A stretch of 64,000 nucleotides of DNA, taken from the NCBI GenBank assembly GCA_946499505.1, contig CAMMSL010000004.1:62001-126000 (forward strand), in the 5' to 3' direction. The translations under genes were made by a program, and so were the position numbers. Within the stretch, counting starts at the first letter, position 1. The number at the start of each line of letters is the position of its first letter. Source of the DNA: an uncultured Lachnoclostridium sp. Its GTDB lineage: Bacteria; Bacillota; Clostridia; Lachnospirales; Lachnospiraceae. The notes below the pieces were generated by a model, which was not told the DNA's origin, did no database searches, and worked only from the letters and a program-made list of their open reading frames with translations. This document shows positions 8,355 to 18,335 of this stretch, one piece after another.

Positions 8355-8696
8355 ATGAGTAAGACAAGACGACAGCAGGAAACAGGCCGTCAGCAGAACA
8401 GAAAGAAGAATTCCAGGCTTCGGCATTATAAACGAAGTATATTGATGATCTGTATGGTGCTCATATTTCTTTCGGGAGCCCTTGCAATCGGTTCCATGAG
8501 CCTCAATGCCAAGAATGCTGAGTACAAGTCGCAGGAGGAAGAACTGCAGGCTCAGATAAAGGAAGAGGAGCAGCGCTCGGAAGAGATTGATGAATTTGAA
8601 GATTACGTGAAGACGGACGACTATATAAAGGATACCGCAGAGGACAAGCTGGGGCTGGTCGATCCGAACGAGATCATATTTAAGCCGTCAAAATAG
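8355..8696 (+). CDS. divIC: Septum formation initiator DivIC/FtsL-like
   Basis: 113 residues: a basic cytoplasmic N-terminus rich in Arg and Gln, one membrane segment (about 31-52), then an extracytoplasmic coiled coil (KNAEYKSQEEELQAQIKEEEQRSEEIDEFEDYVKT) ending in the conserved AEDKLGLVDPNEIIF. DivIC forms a subcomplex with FtsL and DivIB at the division septum. Its place after yabQ and before spoIIE fits Bacillus gene order. Confidence 0.85.
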   Translation: MSKTRRQQETGRQQNRKKNSRLRHYKRSILMICMVLIFLSGALAIGSMSLNAKNAEYKSQEEELQAQIKEEEQRSEEIDEFEDYVKTDDYIKDTAEDKLGLVDPNEIIFKPSK

Positions 8697-8740
8697 ATGA
8701 CTGTTACAATTGAATGAGAAAAAAGAATTATACTAATGAA

Positions 8741-8766
8741 AACTCCGGGAGAATTCTCCCGGAGTT
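8741..8766 (+). terminator. Intrinsic terminator after divIC
   Basis: A perfect palindrome with arms AACTCCGGGAGAA and TTCTCCCGGAGTT (8741-8766), followed by TTT. Confidence 0.85.
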
Positions 8767-8771
8767 TTTGC

Positions 8772-8881
8772 GCGATAAGCCCGGAGAGCGGACGTATGGA
8801 TGGGCAAGCTTGTTTGGACAGACATCCGGACATTCGACGGGCAACGGCGCTGAACGTCCGGTGGACGTTCGCTTAGCGCCG
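8772..8881 (+). repeat. Structured intergenic repeat, copy B
   Basis: Related to 7069-7174 through GCGATA, CCCGG, AGCGGACG and GGACATTCG.CGGGCAACGG. It forms GCCCG/CGGGC (8779-8783, 8838-8842) and a two-part hairpin CGGCGCT/AGCGCCG (8845-8851, 8875-8881) with AACGTCC/GGACGTT inside. The outer stem of copy A is not preserved. It lies 40 bases before spoIIE. Confidence 0.6.
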
Positions 8882-8919
8882 ACCGAAGCAGGCCTATATA
8901 GTTGGAAAGGAGATAAACC

Positions 8920-10317
8920 ATGAGTGAAGGACAGACACTTCACGGCAGCCCCTATGTGGAACAGATAGAAAAGTATGCACATTCTTTGAAGCAGCTCTCA
9001 CGGACATTTCTGGGGCTTGAGGAAAAGAAAAAAGCATTTTCCAATGAAGAAATAGAGGAGATGTTTACCCGGGTCAGGGAAAAAGTGTGCGGAAAGTGTG
9101 AAAAATGCGGCTGGTGCTGGGGAGAGAATTTCGTGCATACGTATCAGATGGGATATGAGATCCTCTCGGCAGTGGATCAGTACGGCAATGAACTTAATAC
9201 GGAGGTGAAGCGGAAGCTGATGCAGCGCTGCATCATGGCGCCGCGGTTCCTGCGGGAGATGCTGGCCGGCTTTCACGACGCGAGACAGAATATTATGTGG
9301 GTCAACCGGATCGCGCGGAGCAGAGAGAGCTGCGCCATTCAGATGGATACCTTTGCTGATATGATCGAGAATACGGCGCGGGAGCTTGAAAACAGCATCG
9401 TTACCGATGAAAGGCTTGAAAAGAAGATTATGACGGCACTTAAGAAGAAAGGGCTCCGCGTATTATATATTTATTTTTTTATGAACGGAGAGGGAAAATA
9501 TGAGATTCATGTTACTGCCAGAAGTATGAAAAAGCAGAAGGTTACCGTCAAGGAGGTCGTGAGTGCGGTCACAGAGTGCGCGGGGCGCAAATTCGTTCTG
9601 CCCGGTGACAGTGCGCAGATGATCGGAAATGAATATATGACAGTGGTGTGTGTGGAGGGCCCGTCATTTTATGTTATGCATGGCACGGCCAGGATTGGAA
9701 AGGACTGCGCCCGGGTATCCGGGGATAATTTTGCTCTCATGGAGCTGCCAGGCGGGAGATATGCCGTAGTATTGTCGGACGGTATGGGGTCAGGAGAAGC
9801 GGCGTGCAGGGAGAGCACCCTTGTCGTCGAACTTCTGGAGGAACTGCTGAGTGCAGGATTCCCCGAAAAGACGGCGATCCAGATGATCAATACAACGCTG
9901 GTCATAGGACGGGAAGAAATTCATTATTCCACGGTAGATATGACTGTCTTCGATCTGTATACTGGTGAGTGCGAGATTATAAAGGCGGGGGCTTCCTCTA
10001 CATTTATTAAGAAGAAAGACCACGTGGAGCACTTGAGTTCCACAAGTCTGCCCATCGGAGTAATGAACCATATTGAGATCGACTCGGTAAAGCGGCAGCT
10101 TGAAGACGGTGACTTTGTGATCATGGTCACTGACGGTGTGCTGGATGCCCTGCCGGTGGGAGAGCAGGATATTCTGCTTGAGACGATCATACAGGGGACT
10201 GAGATCGCAAACCCGAAAGAGATGGCTCACCATGTACTGGAACAGGTACTTGCCTGGACAGGGAAAGAACCGGCGGATGATATGACTGTGATGGCAGTGG
10301 GAATATGGAAAGACTGA
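8920..10317 (+). CDS. spoIIE: SpoIIE-like PP2C serine phosphatase without membrane domain
   Basis: 465 residues. The C-terminal half is a PP2C/SpoIIE phosphatase: SDGMGSGE (about 285), VTDGVLDAL (about 403), DDMTVMAVGIW at the end. SpoIIE dephosphorylates SpoIIAA in the forespore and so releases sigma F. The N-terminal part has a cysteine cluster CGKCEKCGWCW typical of the clostridial regulatory region, but the multi-pass membrane domain of the usual protein (over 750 residues) is absent and no coding remnant lies upstream. It is preceded by GGAAAGGAG. Identity is supported by the divIC-spoIIE-tilS order. Confidence 0.85.
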   Translation: MSEGQTLHGSPYVEQIEKYAHSLKQLSRTFLGLEEKKKAFSNEEIEEMFTRVREKVCGKCEKCGWCWGENFVHTYQMGYEILSAVDQYGNELNTEVKRKLMQRCIMAPRFLREMLAGFHDARQNIMWVNRIARSRESCAIQMDTFADMIENTARELENSIVTDERLEKKIMTALKKKGLRVLYIYFFMNGEGKYEIHVTARSMKKQKVTVKEVVSAVTECAGRKFVLPGDSAQMIGNEYMTVVCVEGPSFYVMHGTARIGKDCARVSGDNFALMELPGGRYAVVLSDGMGSGEAACRESTLVVELLEELLSAGFPEKTAIQMINTTLVIGREEIHYSTVDMTVFDLYTGECEIIKAGASSTFIKKKDHVEHLSSTSLPIGVMNHIEIDSVKRQLEDGDFVIMVTDGVLDALPVGEQDILLETIIQGTEIANPKEMAHHVLEQVLAWTGKEPADDMTVMAVGIWKD

Positions 10318-10361
10318 ACTGTAATCTTTACAATTAGAAATGAATTGGTTATAGTTTACTT

Positions 10362-11894
10362 ATGATGAAGGATATAATAGAACAGACAGAAATATTTATC
10401 AGGAAGCACGGTATGATCAAAGCAGGAGATACCGTGATTGCAGGCGTATCGGGAGGAGCGGATTCGGTATGCCTGCTTTTTATACTCTGGAATCTGCAAA
10501 AAAAGCTGGGATTTGAGATAAAAGCGTGTCATGTCAATCATGGCATAAGAGGCGAAGCGGCGGACGCGGATGAGGATTATGTAAAGAAACTGTGTGAGCG
10601 CTTAAGAGTACCGTGCCGGTTTTTTCATGAAAATGTGGAATGGATCGCCAAAAAAAGGAAACAATCTCCAGAGGAGGCGGGGCGTATGGTCCGGCGGGAG
10701 GCGTTTGAGACAATGTGCAGGGAAGACGGAGGCACAAAGATCGCGACCGCTCACCACAGAGATGATAATGCAGAGACTGTGCTCCTCAATATTGCACGGG
10801 GAACCGGCCTGAAAGGACTGTGCGGGATCCGTCCTGTTCAGGGAAAATGGATCCGTCCGTTTCTCGGTCTCGACAGAGAACAGATTGAAAATTTTCTGAT
10901 AGAGCAGGGGATCGCATGGTGTACGGATGCGACTAATGAGGAAGATGGCTATACAAGAAACCGCATCCGCCATAATATTCTGCCGGCACTTAAGGAGCAG
11001 GTCAATGAAGGCGCGGTCCGTCATCTGGAAGAACTCTCTGTGCAGGCACAGGAAGTGTGGGAGTATCTGGAAAAAGGTACAGAGGCTGCGTGGGAGCGGT
11101 GCGTGGAAATACCAGGCCAGAAAGAGCAGGAAGAAAAGAGCCGGACGTCGGAGCACATGCATGTTACAGGAGACCGCGTGCGCGGCAGATACGAAAGTGT
11201 GCATATAGATGGCACGCACCTGAAAAAGGAGATGCCGGCTGTGCAGAAAATGCTCGTAAAAGAGTGTCTGGCATCTGTCCGTGGAAGTGAGAAAGATATT
11301 GGTGCCGTGCATTTGCATGCAGTTATGGATCTGTTTGACAGACAGTGCGGCAGAAAGCTGGATCTGCCGGGGAATGTGACCGCAGAGCGGACATACCGCG
11401 GAGTTGTGATCAGCAGAGAAACGGAACCGGGGTGTACAGCTGCACTGGAGGATGAGATCCGGCTCAATATTCCCGGAATAACTGTGCTGCCTGACGGAAT
11501 CCGTGAAGTGAGCTGCAGGTTTGTGGATATTTCCGAGGCTGGAAAAGCAAAAGAGATCCCACAAAAAAGCTACACGAAATGGATCGATTATGATATAATA
11601 AAATGTAATCTTTCTGTGCGGACACGGCATAGCGGGGACTTTTTGGTGGTAGATGATAAAGGGAGCCGCCAGAAACTGAAGTCCTGGTTCATCAATGAGA
11701 AGATTCCTAAAAAAGAGCGGGATGAGATGCTTCTTGTTGCAGACGGGCAGCATATCGTATGGATACCCGGGCACAGGATGAGCCGTGCCTGTCAGATCAG
11801 TAACAGGACAGAGAAGATTCTTGAGATAAAGATAACGGAGGATAAGAGAAATGTCAGAAACGATCAGGGTACTGATCCCAGAGGAGAAGGTTGA
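10362..11894 (+). CDS. tilS: tRNA(Ile)-lysidine synthase
   Basis: 510 residues. Converts C34 of the CAU anticodon of minor tRNA-Ile to lysidine, using ATP and lysine. The PP-loop SGGADS is at residues 30-35, with the N-type ATPase core around it. A C-terminal TilS domain (SVRTRHSGDFLVVDDKGSRQ, KLKSWFINEKIP) is present. The gene is essential in most bacteria. Its 3' end overlaps hpt by 44 bases, a common arrangement in Firmicutes that couples their translation. Confidence 0.93.
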   Translation: MMKDIIEQTEIFIRKHGMIKAGDTVIAGVSGGADSVCLLFILWNLQKKLGFEIKACHVNHGIRGEAADADEDYVKKLCERLRVPCRFFHENVEWIAKKRKQSPEEAGRMVRREAFETMCREDGGTKIATAHHRDDNAETVLLNIARGTGLKGLCGIRPVQGKWIRPFLGLDREQIENFLIEQGIAWCTDATNEEDGYTRNRIRHNILPALKEQVNEGAVRHLEELSVQAQEVWEYLEKGTEAAWERCVEIPGQKEQEEKSRTSEHMHVTGDRVRGRYESVHIDGTHLKKEMPAVQKMLVKECLASVRGSEKDIGAVHLHAVMDLFDRQCGRKLDLPGNVTAERTYRGVVISRETEPGCTAALEDEIRLNIPGITVLPDGIREVSCRFVDISEAGKAKEIPQKSYTKWIDYDIIKCNLSVRTRHSGDFLVVDDKGSRQKLKSWFINEKIPKKERDEMLLVADGQHIVWIPGHRMSRACQISNRTEKILEIKITEDKRNVRNDQGTDPRGEG

Positions 11895-12378
11895 CGAGAG
11901 GATCAGAGCACTTGGGCAGCAGATCAGCGAGGACTATGCAGGCAAACAGGTTCATTTGATCTGTGTGTTAAAAGGCGGCGTATTCTTTATGTGCGAGCTG
12001 GCAAAACGGATCACCGTGCCTGTTTCCATGGACTTCATGTGCGTGGGAAGCTACGGGGACGGGACTGCATCCAGCGGCGTGGTGCGCATTGCTAAAGACC
12101 TTGATGAATCCATCGAGAATAAAGAAGTGCTCATCGTAGAGGATATCATTGATTCAGGCAATACACTGTATTATCTGATCGACGTGCTGAAAAAGAGAAA
12201 TCCGGCCAGCATGAGACTGTGCACCCTTCTGGACAAACCGGACAGAAGAGTCAAAGACGTGAAAGTCGATTACTGCGGATTTGAGATCCCGGACGAATTT
12301 GTAGTGGGATATGGGCTTGATTATGCCCAGAAATACAGAAATCTTCCTTACATCGGCGTGGTGGAAGGTCTGGAATAG
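11851..12378 (+). CDS. hpt: Hypoxanthine phosphoribosyltransferase
   Basis: 175 residues. Salvages hypoxanthine and guanine with PRPP. The PRPP-binding loop is VLIVEDIIDSGNT (about 92-104), preceded by LKGGVFF. GGAGG at 11838-11842 fixes the start inside the end of tilS. Order tilS-hpt-ftsH is conserved in Firmicutes. Confidence 0.95.
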   Translation: MSETIRVLIPEEKVDERIRALGQQISEDYAGKQVHLICVLKGGVFFMCELAKRITVPVSMDFMCVGSYGDGTASSGVVRIAKDLDESIENKEVLIVEDIIDSGNTLYYLIDVLKKRNPASMRLCTLLDKPDRRVKDVKVDYCGFEIPDEFVVGYGLDYAQKYRNLPYIGVVEGLE

Positions 12379-12393
12379 GAAGGAGTATAGGAC

Positions 12394-14235
12394 TTGGACA
12401 ATAACAGGAAATACAGGGGCGTCAGCGGCTCCACGATACTGATGTTCATTGTGATCGTGGTAGCGGCGCTCTGGATGGCAAGCCGGATGCAGATACACCG
12501 GCAGGAGATGACATATACGGATTTTGTCTCCCAAGTGCAGGAAGAAAACGTGACGGACGTATATATCGATCAGAACAGCGCCGTGCCTACCGGTACGGTG
12601 TCCTTTATGCTGAAAGATGAGAATGAAGCAAGGTCTGTCAATGTATCAAACGTGGAGACTGTAGAAGACCTGCTTGATGACAACGGAGTAGCATACAGCC
12701 TGTCGGCAGTGCCGGAAGATTCTGTGTTTACAACAGTACTTCTTCCGCTGCTGATCACGCTGGCCGCAGTGCTGCTGCTGTTCTATCTGATGAACCGGCA
12801 GGGCGGCGGAGCCAATGCCAAGGCGATGAACTTCGGCAAGAGCCGTGCCCGGATGACGAACCAGAATGAGATCAAGGTGACGTTTGCGGACGTGGCAGGC
12901 CTGAAGGAAGAGAAGGAAGAACTGGAAGAAATTGTAGATTTCCTCAAATCACCGAAAAAATATGTGCAGGTTGGTGCGAGGATCCCGAAAGGAGTTCTTC
13001 TTGAGGGCCCTCCGGGAACTGGTAAGACACTGCTGGCAAAGGCAGTTGCAGGCGAGGCGGGAGTTCCGTTCTTTAGTATCTCAGGTTCGGACTTTGTAGA
13101 GATGTTTGTCGGCGTAGGGGCATCCCGCGTGCGCGATCTGTTCCAGGATGCGAAGAAAAATGCACCATGCATCGTGTTTATCGATGAGATCGATGCCGTA
13201 GCAAGACGACGCGGAAGCGGTCTGGGCGGCGGACATGATGAGAGAGAACAGACATTGAACCAGCTCCTGGTGGAGATGGACGGTTTTGGTGTAAATGAGG
13301 GAATTATTGTTATGGCAGCGACAAACCGCAAGGATATCCTTGACCCGGCGATCTTAAGGCCGGGACGTTTTGACCGCAATGTCATCGTAGGCCGTCCGGA
13401 CGTGGGAGGACGAGAGGAAATCCTTAAAGTCCATGCAAAGAATAAACCTCTTGGTGAAGATGTAGACCTGAAACAGATTGCCCAGACAACGGCAGGATTT
13501 ACAGGCGCTGATCTGGAGAACCTGTTAAATGAAGCGGCGATCCTTGCAGCGAAGGACAATCGCGTATATATCCAGCAGCAGGATATCCGCCATGCATTTG
13601 TAAAGGTTGGCATTGGTGCGGAGAAGAAGAGCCGTATTGTATCTGAGAAAGAGAAGCGGATTACAGCCTATCATGAGGCAGGACACGCGATCCTGTTCCA
13701 TGTACTTCCGGATGTGGGGCCTGTATACAGTGTATCGATCATTCCGACAGGTGGTGCCGGAGGTTATACAATGCCTCTGCCGGAGCATGATGATATGTTT
13801 AATACGAAGGGGCATATGCTTCAGGAGATCACAGTGGCTCTTGGCGGCCGTGTGGCTGAAGAGGAGATATTTGACGATATCACAACGGGAGCATCCCAGG
13901 ATATCAAACAGGCGACTGCGATCGCCAAATCCATGATCACTAAGTTTGGTATGTCCGAGAGACTCGGACTGATCAACTATGACAACGACAGTGATGAGGT
14001 ATTTATCGGACGCGACTTTGGACATACGTCGCGGGGCTATGGCGAAAAAGTCGCAGGAACGATAGATGAAGAAGTGAAGAGGATCATTGATGAGTGCTAT
14101 CTGAAAGCGCGTGCGATCATTCAGGAACATCATGATGTGCTTGACGCGTGTGCCAAACTTCTGCTCGAGAAAGAGAAGATCACGAGAGACGAGTTTGAAG
14201 CTTTATTTGAGGACAGCGAAAAAGAGGAGGCTTGA
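12394..14235 (+). CDS. ftsH: ATP-dependent zinc metalloprotease FtsH
   Basis: 613 residues with a TTG start (12394) behind AAGGAG. Two membrane segments (about 14-30 and 112-130) bracket a short extracytoplasmic domain. The AAA+ module has Walker A GPPGTGKT (about 204), Walker [10 protein letters not shown] and the second region of homology ([21 protein letters not shown]). The peptidase site is HEAGH (about 428). FtsH degrades membrane and regulatory proteins and is needed for sporulation in Bacillus. It lies 15 bases after hpt, in the same operon. Confidence 0.96.
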   Translation: MDNNRKYRGVSGSTILMFIVIVVAALWMASRMQIHRQEMTYTDFVSQVQEENVTDVYIDQNSAVPTGTVSFMLKDENEARSVNVSNVETVEDLLDDNGVAYSLSAVPEDSVFTTVLLPLLITLAAVLLLFYLMNRQGGGANAKAMNFGKSRARMTNQNEIKVTFADVAGLKEEKEELEEIVDFLKSPKKYVQVGARIPKGVLLEGPPGTGKTLLAKAVAGEAGVPFFSISGSDFVEMFVGVGASRVRDLFQDAKKNAPCIVFIDEIDAVARRRGSGLGGGHDEREQTLNQLLVEMDGFGVNEGIIVMAATNRKDILDPAILRPGRFDRNVIVGRPDVGGREEILKVHAKNKPLGEDVDLKQIAQTTAGFTGADLENLLNEAAILAAKDNRVYIQQQDIRHAFVKVGIGAEKKSRIVSEKEKRITAYHEAGHAILFHVLPDVGPVYSVSIIPTGGAGGYTMPLPEHDDMFNTKGHMLQEITVALGGRVAEEEIFDDITTGASQDIKQATAIAKSMITKFGMSERLGLINYDNDSDEVFIGRDFGHTSRGYGEKVAGTIDEEVKRIIDECYLKARAIIQEHHDVLDACAKLLLEKEKITRDEFEALFEDSEKEEA

Positions 14236-14239
14236 TGCT

Positions 14240-16291
14240 ATGAACAGAGAAGCGCTGTTCTGCGACGGTACGCAGGATTATGTGATCCCTGCAGAACCGG
14301 AAGCAAATGAAAAGATCACACTGCGTTTCCGCACAGCACACAATGACGTGGAAGAGGTAAGTCTTTTGACTGGTGACCGCAGCTATTCCATGTGGAAGAT
14401 TTCTGCTGGAGATGAATTTGACTTCTACGAGATCGAATGGCAGCTGGGCGAGGAGCCGTTTCACTACTCATTTGAGATCAAGAGTGGTGAACAGATATGG
14501 TTTTATAACCGTTACGGTGTATCGGATCACAGAGAGGATTATTATGCCTACACGATCGTGCCGGGATTTAAGACGCCGGAGTGGGCGAAAGGCGCGGTCA
14601 TGTATCAGATTTTTGTGGACCGTTTCTACAATGGAGATCCGACCAATGATGTGGAAGATAACGAATATATCTATATCGGGGCTCCGAGCAAAAAGATAAA
14701 GGAGTGGAACCAGGTGCCGGAGGCGCTTGATATCCGAAACTTTTACGGAGGAGACCTGCAGGGGGTACTGGATAAACTGGATTACCTGCAGGATCTGGGA
14801 ATTGAAGTGATCTATTTCAATCCACTGTTTGTATCTCCTTCCAATCATAAGTATGATATTCAGGATTATGATTATATAGATCCTCATTACGGAAAGATCG
14901 TGGCTGATGGAGGAGAGCCGCTGCCCGAAGGAGCTCAGGATAATATCCACGCCACAAAGTATCAGAAGAGAGTGGGAGACATCCGCAACCTGGAAGCCAG
15001 CAACGAGCTGTTTGCAAAGCTGGTGGATGAAATGCACAAACGCGGGATGCGCGTGATTCTGGATGGAGTGTTCAACCACTGTGGATCATTTAATAAATGG
15101 CTGGACCGGGAGCGGATCTATGAACCGCAGCCGGAATATCCGAAAGGAGCTTATGTGAGTGTGGACAGCCCGTACCGGGAGTTCTTCCATTTCCATGATG
15201 ACCGCGATGAAGCGTGGCCGTATAACGGAAGCTATGACGGATGGTGGGGACATGATACTCTGCCGAAGCTGGCTTATGAGGATTCACCGGAACTCGAGCA
15301 GTATATCATGGATATAGGAAAGAAATGGGTTTCTCCGCCTTATAATGTAGACGGCTGGCGCCTTGACGTGGCGGCGGATCTGGGCTGCAGTAATGAATAT
15401 AACCATATGTTCTGGAAACGCTTCAGAAAAGAAGTGAAAGAGGCGAATCCGGATGCGCTGATCCTTGCCGAGCACTATGGGGATCCGATCGAGTGGCTTC
15501 AGGGCGACGAATGGGACAGCGTGATGAATTATGATGCGTTCATGGAACCGCTGACCTGGTTCCTTACGGGGATGGAAAAGCACAGTGACGAAAGGCGTAC
15601 GGATCTGTGGGGCAATCCGGATAATTTTGTGGGTGCGATGCGCCACTTTATGGCCAGCATGCTCACACCGTCGCTCCAGGTGGCGATGAACGAACTGTCC
15701 AATCATGATCATTCAAGATTCCTGACACGGACGAACCATATCGTTGGCCGTGCAGAGCATGTCGGCGCAAAGGCAGCTGAGGAAGGAATCAACCAGGCGG
15801 TTATGCGAGAAGCGGTTACGGTCCAGATGACATGGGTGGGAGCGCCTACGATCTACTATGGTGATGAAGTGGGATTGTGCGGCTTTACAGATCCGGACAA
15901 CAGGAGGACGTATCCATGGGGGCGGGAAGACAAAGAGCTTCTGGAGTTCCACAAAGAGATGATAAGGATACATAAAGAGGAAAAGCCTTTGAGAAAGGGT
16001 TCTATCAAACTCCTTCATGCGGATCATAATGTACTCGCATACGCAAGGTTCCAGGAGGATGAACAGATTGTTGTCGTGCTCAATAACAGCAAGGAATTAA
16101 AACAGGTGACAGTGCCGGTGTGGCTGTCAGGAGTACACAAAGAAGGCAGGATGAAACGCCTGATCTACACATATGAAGAAGGATATACAACGGCCTATGA
16201 CGAGTATATCGTGGAAAACGGCGAGATCGTGCTCAATATGGGGCGGCACTCGGCTGTAGTATTGAAACCGGTGCAGCCTGCCTGGTTTTAG
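14240..16291 (+). CDS. GH13 neopullulanase/cyclomaltodextrinase-type glycosidase
   Basis: 683 residues. No signal peptide, so probably cytoplasmic. An N-terminal beta-sandwich (CBM34-like) precedes a GH13 barrel with VILDGVFNHCG, nucleophile region GWRLDVAADLG (Asp about 376), acid/base LILAEHYGD (Glu about 411) and LSNHDHSRF (Asp about 490). Likely acts on maltodextrins, pullulan or cyclodextrins taken up by the cell. An upstream in-frame extension exists, but GAGGAGG at 14224-14230 fits the ATG at 14240, right after ftsH. Exact substrate cannot be decided. Confidence 0.88.
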   Translation: MNREALFCDGTQDYVIPAEPEANEKITLRFRTAHNDVEEVSLLTGDRSYSMWKISAGDEFDFYEIEWQLGEEPFHYSFEIKSGEQIWFYNRYGVSDHREDYYAYTIVPGFKTPEWAKGAVMYQIFVDRFYNGDPTNDVEDNEYIYIGAPSKKIKEWNQVPEALDIRNFYGGDLQGVLDKLDYLQDLGIEVIYFNPLFVSPSNHKYDIQDYDYIDPHYGKIVADGGEPLPEGAQDNIHATKYQKRVGDIRNLEASNELFAKLVDEMHKRGMRVILDGVFNHCGSFNKWLDRERIYEPQPEYPKGAYVSVDSPYREFFHFHDDRDEAWPYNGSYDGWWGHDTLPKLAYEDSPELEQYIMDIGKKWVSPPYNVDGWRLDVAADLGCSNEYNHMFWKRFRKEVKEANPDALILAEHYGDPIEWLQGDEWDSVMNYDAFMEPLTWFLTGMEKHSDERRTDLWGNPDNFVGAMRHFMASMLTPSLQVAMNELSNHDHSRFLTRTNHIVGRAEHVGAKAAEEGINQAVMREAVTVQMTWVGAPTIYYGDEVGLCGFTDPDNRRTYPWGREDKELLEFHKEMIRIHKEEKPLRKGSIKLLHADHNVLAYARFQEDEQIVVVLNNSKELKQVTVPVWLSGVHKEGRMKRLIYTYEEGYTTAYDEYIVENGEIVLNMGRHSAVVLKPVQPAWF

Positions 16292-16376
16292 GCGTAGTTT
16301 ATATGCAATGATATTTAAATGCAATGCGAACAGAGAAACAGTATGGCAGGAATGACCTGCAGCAAAAGAGAAAATT

Positions 16377-18185
16377 ATGGAAATAGTTTCAATGATCCTG
16401 TCCCTGCTTACCGGCGTGGCAATGTTCCTGTATGGCATGCTGCTGATGGGAGACGGGTTAAAAATGGTAGCCGGCGATAAGCTGGAAGCATTTCTTTATA
16501 AGATGACGAACACACCGGTCAAAGGAGTTGCGTTAGGGACCGGAGTCACTTGTGTGATCCAGTCTTCTTCCGCGACTACGGTAATGGTGATCGGTTTTGT
16601 AAATTCCATGATGATGACACTGAGACAGGCAATCAGTATTATCATGGGAGCAAATATAGGAACAAGTATTACAGGATGGATTTTGTGCTTGTCCTATATC
16701 GAAGGAACCGGGGGTGTGGCGGCAATTCTGTCCACATCAACGATTTCAGCAGTGGTGGCCGTGATCGGTATCATTTTCCGAATGTTCAGTAAACGGTCAG
16801 TCTATAAAAATATAGGAAACATCATGCTTGGCTTCGCTATCCTGATGGTGGGAATGCAGATGATGAGCGGAGCAGTGGAGCCGCTTAGGGAAAATGAGAT
16901 ATTTGTCGGGATGCTGACGATGTTTTCAAACCCGCTGATGGGTATTCTGGTAGGGATCGTATTCACAGCGATCCTGCAGAGCGCATCTGCCGCAGTCGGT
17001 GTGCTCCAGGCTTTGTCTGTAACAGGAATCCTTACTTTTGCCAGCGCATTTCCGATCGTGCTTGGCATTGGCGTGGGGGCAGCCTGTCCTGTTCTGATAT
17101 CTTCGATCGGGGCAAATAAGAACGGTAAGAGGACAGCGCTGATCTACTTGCTGAATGACCTGATTGGCCTTATTTTCTGGGGAATTGTTTTCTACAGTGT
17201 GAATGCTGTTGTACATTTTACATTTATGGATATGATCATGACGCCGGTGACAGTCGCACTTCTGAACACAGTATTCCGAGTGGCTACAGTATGCATTTTA
17301 TTCCCGTTTATTCCGAAGCTTGAGAAGCTGGTCTGCACTCTGGTGAAAGACTCAAAAGAAGAGTTAGAGGACGAGGCAGACTTCGGTCTTCTCGATGAAC
17401 GCCTGGTGACTTATCCGGCCCTTGCGATCGGACAGTGTCACCGCGTGATGTCGGGAATGGCAAAAAAAGTCCGGAAAAATGTAAACCGGGCGATGAACCT
17501 GCTCAACGAGTACCAGCAGGATAAGTTTGAAAAGGTGCAGCGTAAAGAAAATCTGATCGATAAATACGAGACTAAACTTGGGGTGTATCTTATGAAACTC
17601 ACGAAAGTGGGGCTGACTACGGCTCAATCGCGCCAGGTATCGTTGTATTTGAGTACGATCAGTGATTTTGAGCGGATCGGCGATCATGCGGCGTTTATCG
17701 CATATACATCTAATGAGATGAATGAGAAGCATACCAAATTTTCTGAGGAGGCCCGCGATGAGCTGAATGTGGTCATGGAGGCAGTACGCGAGATCATCAA
17801 CGTGACCTGCCGCGTATTTATGAATGACGATAAAGAAGAGGCCAAAAAGGTGGCGCCGCTTGGCGTTGTGATCACTACTTTATGTGATGAGCTGAAACAT
17901 AACCATGTGAGACGACTGAGCAGTGGAGCCTGCGGATTGGAAGAGGGAACGGTATTTACGGATATCCTTAATAGTTTCACGCGTATCGCATCGCACTGCG
18001 CGAGTGCAATGACAGCTCTGACGAAAGCGGGAGAGGATGATACGGATATCCATATTCATAATTCCAGAGTATATGCTGCCGATGGGATGGAATACTACTC
18101 ATATTTCAATGAATACAGTCAGAAATATGACATAAGAAAAAATGACGGACATGTAAGAAGCATGGAGCCGGAGGAAGTAGAGTAA
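16377..18185 (+). CDS. Na/Pi cotransporter family protein with PhoU-like domain
   Basis: 602 residues. The N-terminal half has about 8-9 membrane segments and the two inverted QSSSA-type repeats (VIQSSSATTVMVIGFVN and ILQSASAAVGVLQAL) of the NptA/PhoU-type sodium-phosphate symporters. The C-terminal 240 residues are helical and PhoU-like. Predicted to move phosphate across the membrane; related clostridial proteins are not well characterised. A loose AGAG precedes the ATG, and a terminator follows at 18206. Confidence 0.88.
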   Translation: MEIVSMILSLLTGVAMFLYGMLLMGDGLKMVAGDKLEAFLYKMTNTPVKGVALGTGVTCVIQSSSATTVMVIGFVNSMMMTLRQAISIIMGANIGTSITGWILCLSYIEGTGGVAAILSTSTISAVVAVIGIIFRMFSKRSVYKNIGNIMLGFAILMVGMQMMSGAVEPLRENEIFVGMLTMFSNPLMGILVGIVFTAILQSASAAVGVLQALSVTGILTFASAFPIVLGIGVGAACPVLISSIGANKNGKRTALIYLLNDLIGLIFWGIVFYSVNAVVHFTFMDMIMTPVTVALLNTVFRVATVCILFPFIPKLEKLVCTLVKDSKEELEDEADFGLLDERLVTYPALAIGQCHRVMSGMAKKVRKNVNRAMNLLNEYQQDKFEKVQRKENLIDKYETKLGVYLMKLTKVGLTTAQSRQVSLYLSTISDFERIGDHAAFIAYTSNEMNEKHTKFSEEARDELNVVMEAVREIINVTCRVFMNDDKEEAKKVAPLGVVITTLCDELKHNHVRRLSSGACGLEEGTVFTDILNSFTRIASHCASAMTALTKAGEDDTDIHIHNSRVYAADGMEYYSYFNEYSQKYDIRKNDGHVRSMEPEEVE

Positions 18186-18205
18186 AAAATAATACTTAAA
18201 TGCAG

Positions 18206-18237
18206 AAAGGGGCTCGGAACGTTCGGGCTCTTTTTTA
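18206..18237 (+). terminator. Intrinsic terminator
   Basis: A GC-rich stem around GAACGTTC with some G-T pairs, followed by TTTTTT, 20 bases after the transporter gene. Confidence 0.6.
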
Positions 18238-18335
18238 GTGGTACGGTCAAAAATGGAATAACTGGCTGTTTTGAAATATCCAGGTGAGTGATATCATTGT
18301 GCGCAGATAAAAATTGAGAAAGCAGGAATAAAGAC

